Shown: piece after piece, positions 54,044 to 62,100 of the stretch
Position numbering within the stretch: the first letter of the stretch is position 1
Layout of the letters: each line of letters begins with the position of its first letter
From: Ideonella_A intermedia_A
Lineage (GTDB): Bacteria; Pseudomonadota; Gammaproteobacteria; Burkholderiales; Burkholderiaceae_C
Assembly: GCA_943370175.1 (NCBI GenBank)
Contig: CALRPU020000024.1
Location: forward strand, 24,108 to 88,107
Reading direction: 5' to 3'
DNA: 64,000 nt
Notes under the pieces: generated by a model
What the model was told of the DNA's origin: nothing
What the model saw: the letters and a program-made list of their open reading frames with translations, nothing else
Database searches by the model: none
Position numbers and translations under genes: made by a program

Positions 54044-55669
54044 TCAGACCTTGGGCTTCGTCGGCTTCTTCGGTGCCGTCTTGCGCGGGGTCGGCGGCAC
54101 CTTGGGCAGCGCGCCGCCTTGCGACGGCGTCATGGCCGGCACGGCCGGGGTCATCGACGGCACCACCGGGGCGGTCGCGGCCGGGTTCGCCTTGATCATC
54201 GTGTCGGCCCGGGTGTCGAGCTCGGTGCGCTTGATCGGCGGCACATCGGGCACGAGGGCCGGGCAGCGGCCCGGGCCGTCCTCGCCAGCGCTCCAGCTGT
54301 CGCCTTCGTTGCCACCGGTGTCCGGCCGGGCCAGACCCAGCGTGCTGGTCAGTGCGTTCATCGACGCTTGCGTGCGCACATAGGCCACGCCCAGGTCGAA
54401 CTGCGCGTTGGCCAGCGACCGGCGCGCCGTGTAGACCTCGTTCTCGGCGTTCAGCAGGTCCAGCAGGCTGCGCTGGCCGACGCCGGTGTCGAACTGCTGC
54501 CGGTAAGCGTCGCGTGCCTTTTCGATGGACTTGGTGTTGCGGTCCAGGTAGCCCAGTTGCTCGGTGAGCTTGCGGGTGTCGTTGTAGGCGATGGCGGCGT
54601 TCTGGCGCACGTCGCGGCAGGTCTTGTCGCGCAGGTCGGCGGCCTGGTTCACGAGGTTGGCTTGCTGGCGCACACGGGCACGGTCGGCGCCGCCGGCGAA
54701 CAGGTTCCAACTCATCACCAGTTCGGCGGTGGTGTTGCGGGTTTGGTCGATGGTGCTTTCGTAGTTCTTGCCGCCGCCGCCGCGCAGACGCGCTTCAATG
54801 CGGGGCTGGTAGGCCGCTTCGCGGACCTGGGCCAGGCTGCGCGCAGCGCGCAAGGCTTCGATGCTGGCACTGACCGTGGGGCTGCGTTGGATGGCGCTGC
54901 TGGCGGCCTCCGACGCGCTGGCGGGAATGCCCTGCTGAATCAGGCCCGGGTTGGGCAACTGTGCCGGGGGCGAGTCGCCGACGATGCGCTGGTAGCGAGC
55001 GGTCACGTCGTGCAGGTTGGACAGCTCGGTGGTCATGTTCGACTCGGCCAGCGCCAAGCGGGCGTTCACCTGTTCGAAGTCCACCCCGCGGCCCACACCG
55101 GCCTGGAAACGCGACTGGATCTGCAGCGCAGCGTACTTGTGCTGCACATAGTTGTCTTCGGCCAGCTCGACCAGGCGGCGAAAGCGCGCGACGTCATAGT
55201 AGGCGCGCGCCGCTTCAAGGGCCGTTTGCTCTGTGGTGTCGATCAGCTCGAAGTAGCGGGCCACCTTGTCGTGGCCCAGGCGGGTCACGTCGCGGCTGGT
55301 GGCCAAGCCGTCCCACAGCAATTGCGACAGCGTCAGCGTGATGCCGGTGCGGTTGAAGTTGCGGGACTCGGGGATGCGGGACTTGATCGAGTCGCTCTCT
55401 CGGCCCAGCGTGGCGTCCAGGTCGAGGCGCGGCAAGAAGCCGCCGCGCACGACGTCGATCGCGTCGTTGGACGCGCGGTAAGCGTTGAAGCGCGCAGCGA
55501 TCTCGGGGTTGCTTTGAATCGCCTTTTCGACCGTGGCCTTCAAGGGATCGGCCGTTTGTGCCGATGCACCGATGGCGGCGCAAAGCAGGCCGGCGGCCAA
55601 TGCAATGGCAGCAAAACCGGGACGGGAAGAGGCGGCGTGGGCTTTCGGCTCAACGTGCATTTTGGTCAT
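54044..55669 (-). CDS. TolC-family outer-membrane channel of type I secretion
   Basis: A 541-residue outer-membrane factor: signal peptide (FAAIALAAGLLCAAIGASAQ), then two repeats of coiled-coil alpha-barrel helices with beta-barrel strands, the usual TolC layout (QLLWDGL early, QRSLLDLLNAENEVYTARRSLANAQFDLGVAYVR late). The C-terminal 100 residues are Pro/Lys-rich. I chose ATG 55669 after AGGAACGAA. It lies directly downstream of the RTX adhesin gene on the same strand, so it very likely exports that adhesin; the ABC and adaptor genes are not in the window. Confidence 0.9.
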   Translation of the reverse strand: MTKMHVEPKAHAASSRPGFAAIALAAGLLCAAIGASAQTADPLKATVEKAIQSNPEIAARFNAYRASNDAIDVVRGGFLPRLDLDATLGRESDSIKSRIPESRNFNRTGITLTLSQLLWDGLATSRDVTRLGHDKVARYFELIDTTEQTALEAARAYYDVARFRRLVELAEDNYVQHKYAALQIQSRFQAGVGRGVDFEQVNARLALAESNMTTELSNLHDVTARYQRIVGDSPPAQLPNPGLIQQGIPASASEAASSAIQRSPTVSASIEALRAARSLAQVREAAYQPRIEARLRGGGGKNYESTIDQTRNTTAELVMSWNLFAGGADRARVRQQANLVNQAADLRDKTCRDVRQNAAIAYNDTRKLTEQLGYLDRNTKSIEKARDAYRQQFDTGVGQRSLLDLLNAENEVYTARRSLANAQFDLGVAYVRTQASMNALTSTLGLARPDTGGNEGDSWSAGEDGPGRCPALVPDVPPIKRTELDTRADTMIKANPAATAPVVPSMTPAVPAMTPSQGGALPKVPPTPRKTAPKKPTKPKV

Positions 55670-56025
55670 TTCGTTCCTGATCTCGTGGTTGTGCACAGGT
55701 CAGCGGCCGCATCGTGCACTTGCAAAACATGTGTACGCAATGTGTAGGCTGTGCAACAAGAATCGCGCCCATGTCTATGTCACCCATGGAAAAAGCTGTC
55801 GGAGTGTAGGCGCTGCCGGATTGGGCAGTCCACCCCTCATGTACGCAGTGCGCAACATTTCGGCACGTCCGCGCACTCTGCACGGTGGGCGCAGAACAAC
55901 GTGGGTCAAACGGCCCATTGCATTTGTGCACTAGCGCACGGTCGCTTACGCTGAAGTCCGGAAGGTCCTCGGGTTTGGGCGCACAGCGACCACCTTTTGG
56001 GTCCTCAACCGCCGTCGCCATGAAA
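55670..56025. other. Non-coding gap between the RTX adhesin and tolC
   Basis: No gene is seen. On the minus strand, related elements of the form CAyTGCGTACA occur at plus-strand 55731-55746 and 55839-55852, about 108 bases apart. GTGCAC occurs at 55691, 55714 and 55926. These could be regulator sites of the tolC promoter, but no -10/-35 pair is convincing. Confidence 0.4.
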
Positions 56026-56049
56026 AAAGGGAGCCGTTGGGCTCCCTTT
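56026..56049 (-). terminator. Rho-independent terminator of the RTX adhesin gene
   Basis: A 10-bp perfect stem AAAGGGAGCC/GGCTCCCTTT with a 4-base loop; on the minus strand the T-run continues to six Ts. It lies 58 bases after the adhesin stop. A second hairpin (six C, six G, loop ATTCAA) at 56062-56079 stands between the stop and this terminator. Confidence 0.85.
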
Positions 56050-56107
56050 GTGTTGGCAAGGCCCCCCATTCAAGGGGGGGGTGTGCCTGGGCCGATTGGC
56101 CCTGCCG

Positions 56108-59100
56108 TCAGTCGGTGATCAGCTTGCCGTTCTTCAGCAGCGCCGCGATCACGTCCGCCTCGGTCGAGTTGGTGGTCAGGCCCAGTTGCGGCGCGCGCAG
56201 GTCCACGCCGGTCAAGGTGATGTGCTGGTCTTCGGCGGTCGCCGAGTAGGTGCCACCGGTGAACCCGCCCGAGGTGCTGATGCGGATCTCGGTGTTGCCG
56301 TTCTCGAAGGTGATGTCGAGGTAGTTGGCCAGGTTGCCCGCGGTGTTGCCCGCGCCCTTGGCTTCGCCGGCCAGCAGGTCGCGCAGGTCCAGCACGTCAC
56401 CGCCTTGCGTGGCTGGTGCCACGTTGAAGTCGGTGATGGTGTCGACCGCGCGGCCAGCGCCCGGGGTGCCCTGGTCTGCGAAGCGCCAGGCGAAGACGTC
56501 CGACCCGGCGCCGCCGGTCAGGGTGTCGTTGCCCGGGCCGCCATACAACCGGTCGTCGCCCGCGCCACCGTTCAGGATGTCGTTGCCAGCGCCGCCCGAC
56601 AGCCGGTCCGCGCCATCGCCACCGTTGAGCTGGTCGGCACCAATGCCACCGAACAGCTGGTCGTTGCCGGCCAAACCGTTCAGCGTGTCGTTGCCGTCGT
56701 TGCCGTAGACAACGTCCGCCAACGCCGTGCCGCCCAGCACGTTGGCGTTCGCGTCGCCGCTGATCGGATTGGACGGCTCGCCCACTTGGACCGTCAGCGT
56801 TGCAGCGCTCGGCGCCAGGTCGCCGTCGCGGTCGGCCAGCTGGAACACCAGGTTCTCGGCGCCCAGACGGGCCGGTGCGTCGAAGGTGTACGAGCCGTTG
56901 TTCATGTCGATGACGAACTTGCCCCCGGTGGTGGCCGTGTTCGAGATCGTCAGGATGCCGGTGGCCGCATCGAAGGTGTAGGCCGATGCGGCGCCACCCA
57001 CGCTCAGCGTGCCACCCGTGGCGATCAACGACTTGGTGAAGGTGTACACCGCGCCGTCCAGCGTCACCGATGCGACGTTGATGCCCCCGTCGGCGCCCGC
57101 GGCCGTGCCGGCCAGGTTGCCCACCAGGCTGCCGCTGACCGGGGCCGGCACCGTGCCGGCCAGGACCGCGTCCAGCTGGTTCAGGTCGGTCACCACGATG
57201 CTGGCGCGGTTCTCGGCGGACTGGCCGTCGTAGGCGACCGGGTTCAGGGCCGCGGCGTTGACCCCGGTGCCCAGGCCCAACGCATACGACTGAACGTTGT
57301 TGGCCACCAGGAAGTTGCTCCAGGTGGTTTCCTCGTTGACCTGGATGCCGACGTCGCCGGCCGTGCTGTTGACCGTGCCCGTCAGCTCCGAGGTCGTGCC
57401 GTTGCCACGGTTCGGGTTGCCGTCGGACAGGAAGTAAGACACGTTGACCCCACCAGCGATCTTGCCGGTGGTGTTGAACGCCGCAATCGCGTCGCCCAGC
57501 GCCTCGTCGTAGTTCGTGTTGCCCGCCGGTGCGGTGGTGCGCAGCGTGTTCAGCAGCGTGGTCAGCGCGTCACGCTGCGTCGGGTTGCTGAGGTTCAGCC
57601 ACACATCGCCGCGCGGGGTGGCCGTGTCCGAGAAGGTGACCAGCCGCACGCTGACGTCGCCCAGTGCGTCGTACCGGTTGATCAGCTTGGTGATTGAGTC
57701 GACGGCCGCCTGCAGGCGGGTGAAGGTGCCGCCGGCCGGGTTGGCAATGCCCGAGGAATCGTTCATCGACCCGGAGGTGTCGAGCACGATCATCAGATTG
57801 GTGTTCTGCAGCGCCGAGGTCTGGCCTTCCTGGTTGGCGATCTGGCCCGGGCGGTCGTCTTGCACTTCCACGCGCAGCCGGCCATTGCCGGTCAGCGTGC
57901 CGTCGCTGGCCACGGCGGTGAAGTCGATCGCCAGCTTCTGGTCGGCCGGGCCGCCCGCCGGGTGGTCGATCGCACCTTGCAGCGTGAAGGTGTAAGCCCC
58001 GCTGTTGTTGATGGTGATGGTGGCCACCGGTGCGCCGTTGGCCGTGCCGGTCAGGGTCTGGCCGTTGTTGCTCGACACCCAGGTCACCTGCACCCCACCG
58101 CTGGTGATGGCGGTGGTCGGTGCGCCCAAGGTCCAGCCCACCACCGTGCCGTTGTCGGTCGCGGTCATGGTGCCGCTGTAGGCCTCGGTCGTGGCGTTGG
58201 AATCGGTGCCAGTGCTCAGCGCGCTTTCAAAGGCAACCCCCACCACCGGCTGGCTCACCTCCGGCGGCGTGTTGACCGTGCGGGTGATGGTCACGCTGGA
58301 CGCCGTGGTGTCGCCGTCGAAGTCGCTCAGCACGAAGTTGAGTCGGTCGTTGGTCGTCACCGTCGGCGGCGTCAGCGGGCGCACGTAGGTGTAAGTGCCC
58401 GCGTCCAGGTCGACGATGTAGCGGCCACCGGCGTTCGTCGTGATCGTCAGCGTCTGCGTGCTGGCGTCGAAGGTGCTGCGGTTGGTGCCGGTCACCGTCA
58501 CGGCGTTGGCGCCGCCGGTCTTGAAGTTGTACGCGTAGGTCGTGCCGTCAATGGACACTTCCTTCACGAACAGGCCGTCCGCACCGGGGTTGCCCGCGGT
58601 CAGCGCGTTGGCGAACAGGCTGCCATTGATGTTCGGCAGCGTGGCACCGAGCACGGAATCCAGCTGGTTCAGGTCGGTGACCACGATGCCGTTGGTGTTG
58701 GTGCCGGCACCGCGGCCGTCGTACGCCACCGGATTCAGGAAGTTGGCCGTCACACCCGCGCCCAGGCCCAGCGCGTAGGCTTGAACGTCCTGGTTGTTCA
58801 GGAAGGTGGTCCACAGCGCTTCTTCATTGGCCTGGATGCCCACGTCGGCGCCGGTCTGGTCACGGCCATTGCCGTTGGTGGCCGGGGTCCCCGGGCTGTC
58901 TGGCGTGGTGGTGTTGTTGCGGTTCGGCACCAGCTGATCGACCGAGCCCGAGCCGTAGGTCGGGTTGCCGTCGGACAGGAAGTACGCCACGTTGCTGACG
59001 TTCGGCGCCGCGGCCAGCTTGCCGGTGTTGCCATACGCGGTGATGGCGTCGGCCAGCGCCTCGTCGTAGTTGGTGCCACCGCTTGGGCCAGCGGCGAGGA

Positions 59101-62100
59101 TGGCATCGAGCTGGTTCTTGGCCGTCGTCACGTTGGTCCATACCTCACCCTGCGCTGCCGCATTGGTGCTGAAGGTGACCAGGCGGACACGCACTTCGCC
59201 CAGGGCGTCGTACTTGTCGAGCAGGGTCTTGATCGACTGCACGGCGGCTTGCAGGCGGGTGAAGGTGCCACCGGCCGGGTTGGCGATCCCCGACGAATCG
59301 TTCATCGACCCGGAGATGTCCAGCACGAACATCAGGTTGGAGTCGGCGTTGAAATTGTCGACGACCGTCTGCGGCTGGGCGGCGCCCGGGGCGTCGTCCT
59401 CGATGTTGATGGCGAGCGTGCCATCACCGGCCACCGTGCCCGCCGACGAGATCGCATTCGCCTTGAAGTTCAAGGTGAAGGTGTCTTCGACGTTGATCGT
59501 CGGGTGGTCGATCGGCTGCTTCAGCGTGAAGGTGTAGCTGCCGCTGTCGTTGATGCTCAGCGTGGCCACCTCCGTGGCGCCGGCCGTGCCGATCAGCGAC
59601 TTGCCGTTCGCAGACAGTGTCCACGACACCGCCACGCCCTTGGAGGTCAGCGCCTCGGGCGGTGCGGCCAGCGTCCAACCGGTGATCGTGGTGTCGGGGT
59701 CAGCGGCGGTCATCTGGCCGGTGACGACCGTGGCGTTGGTGGTGTCGCCCGGTTGCGGCGTCTGGTCGGGGTTGCCGCCCGGCAGGCCTTCTTCGGACAC
59801 GTTGCGGCCCTCGCCGCTCTGCGTCACGACCGCGCGGTCGTCGCGCCCGGTGATGTTGATGTCCAGCGTGGCGGTGGAGGTGCTGCCGTCGACGTCACGC
59901 ACGGTGTACGCAAAGCGCTCTTGCACCTGCTGGCCTTCGGCCAGGCCCTGGACCAGCGGGCTCGCGTTGTTCAGCACGTAGCTGTACGAGCCGTCGGCGC
60001 GCAGGGTCAGCGTGCCGTAGGTGCCCAGCGTGGTGCTGTCCACCGTGCCGGCTTCGCCGGCGGCCGTGGCGACAGCGCTGACCGTCGGGCGGCCATCGGC
60101 CCCGAAGGTGTCGGCGCCAGCGCCGGCCGTGCCCGTGACGACGTTGCCCACCACGGCCGTGGTCGAGTCCTCAACGGTGCTGTTGACGTCGGCCACCGCG
60201 GTGGGGCCGGTGTCGCGGATGCGGATGTCGAGGGTGTCGCTGACCGTCTTGTTGTTCAGGTCGATCACCAAGACCGGCACCACGTCGGTGATGCCGCCCG
60301 GCGCGTTTTGCGCCGGCGCGGTGTAGCTGTAGCTGAACGTGCCCCCGACCGGCGCGCCGATCGTCGACGCCGCTGGGGCGTACCCGGTCAGCAGCAGCGT
60401 GCCTTCACCGGTGTTGATCGAAATCGGCGTGGCCCCAGGGGCAGCCAGCGCGGTCAGCTGGGCCGCCGTCACGGCGACGCCGCCGATGGTGATGGAGCCC
60501 ACCCCATCCGGTGCCGACACCGTGAAGTTGCCCGTGACCGGCGTGATCGCCGCCTCGGTGATGATGTTGTCGAAGCCGTCGGCACCCGGCGGGATCACGA
60601 CCGTCGGGTCGCCCTCGTTGCGCCCGGTGATGGTGATGTTCAGCGTCGTGGTGGACTCGTCGCCGTCGGCGTCGCGCAGGGTGTAGGTGAAGCTGTCCGT
60701 CAGGCTTTGGCCGTCGCGCAGCGCCTGCACGGCGGGCAGCGCGTTGTTCAGCACGTAGCTGTAGCTGCCGTTGGCGTTGAGCGTCAAGGTGCCGTAGGTG
60801 CCTGGCGTGCCGCCGTCCACCGTGCCAGCGGGTGCGCCGGCCGGGGTCGGACGAACCGCGAACACCGAGGTCGCGTCGGCACCCAGGGTGTCGGCGCCGC
60901 CCGCGCCGGTCACGACGTTGCCCGTCACCGGGGTGGTCGTGTCTTCGGTCGTGGTGGCGGTGTCGGGGCGGGCCGTCGGGGCAGTGTCGAGGATGCGGAT
61001 GTCGATCGAGTCCGTGGCCGTCTTGCCCGTCGCGTCCAGCACCGCCACCGCAATGGCGTCGGTGTTGCCGTCCGCCGCGTTCTGGGCCGGTGCGGTGTAG
61101 CTGTAGCGCAGCGTGCCGCCCACCGGCAGGCCGGTGCTCGACGGTGCGGCCGTGAAGCCGTTCAAGCTCAGCGTGCCTTCACCGGTGTTGATGACGACCG
61201 AGGCAGCGCCTGGCTGGGCCAGGGCCGTCAGTTGCGCGGCCGTCAGGGTCACGCCACCGATGGTCACCGAGGTCAGACCGTCCGGTGCACCGATGCTGAA
61301 GTTGCCCGTGACCGGCGTGCTGGCCGCTTCGACGATGGTGTTGTCGAAACCACCGGCGCCCGGCGGGATGTCGATGGTCGGGCCGCCTTCGTTGCGGCCG
61401 TTGATGGTCACGGTGAGGGTGGTTGACGACAGGTCGCCATCGGCATCGCGCAGCGTGTAGGTGAAGGTGTCGGTCAGGGTCTGACCGTCCAGCAGGGCCT
61501 GCACCGCGGGCAGCGCGTTGTTCAGCGCGTAGCTGTAGGTGCCGTTGGCGTTCAGGGTCAGGGTGCCGTAGGCGCCCTGGGTCTCGCCGTTCACCGCACC
61601 GGCTGGGGCACCTGCCACGTTCGAACGCACCGCGTCCACGGCGGTGGCGTCGGCACCGATGGTGTCCGTGCCCACGCCAGCGCTGCCGGTGATCACATTG
61701 CCGCTGGCGGGCGTGGTGGCGTCTTCGGTGATGCTGCTGAGGTCGGCCACCGCGGTCGGCGCGGTGTCCAGGATGCGGATGTCGACCGAGTCGGTGTCCG
61801 TCTTGCCTGTCACGTCCAGCACGCTCACGGCGATGGCGTCGGTGTTGCCGTCGCCTGCGTTCTGGGCCGGCGCCAAGTAGCTGTAGCGCACGGTGCCGCC
61901 GATGGGCGCACCCACCGTCGACGTGGCCGGCGTGAAGCCGGTCAAGGTCAGCGTGCCTTCACCCGTGTTGATCACGATCGGGGTGGCGCCCGGTGCGGCC
62001 AGCGCCGTCAGCTGGGCGGCCGTCAGCGTGGTGCCGCCAATGGTGGCCGACACGATGCCGTCCGGTGCCACGACCGAGAAGCTGCCGGTCACCGGCGTGG

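Noticed and set aside
55650..56069. 139-residue frame in the gap between adhesin and tolC
   Set aside because: It runs through the adhesin terminator, lacks a ribosome site and resembles nothing.
57860..61426. 1,188-residue open frame on the + strand inside the RTX adhesin
   Set aside because: Arg/Gly/Ala/Val-biased and repetitive only because the adhesin is; the adhesin frame has recognisable domains and is continuous.
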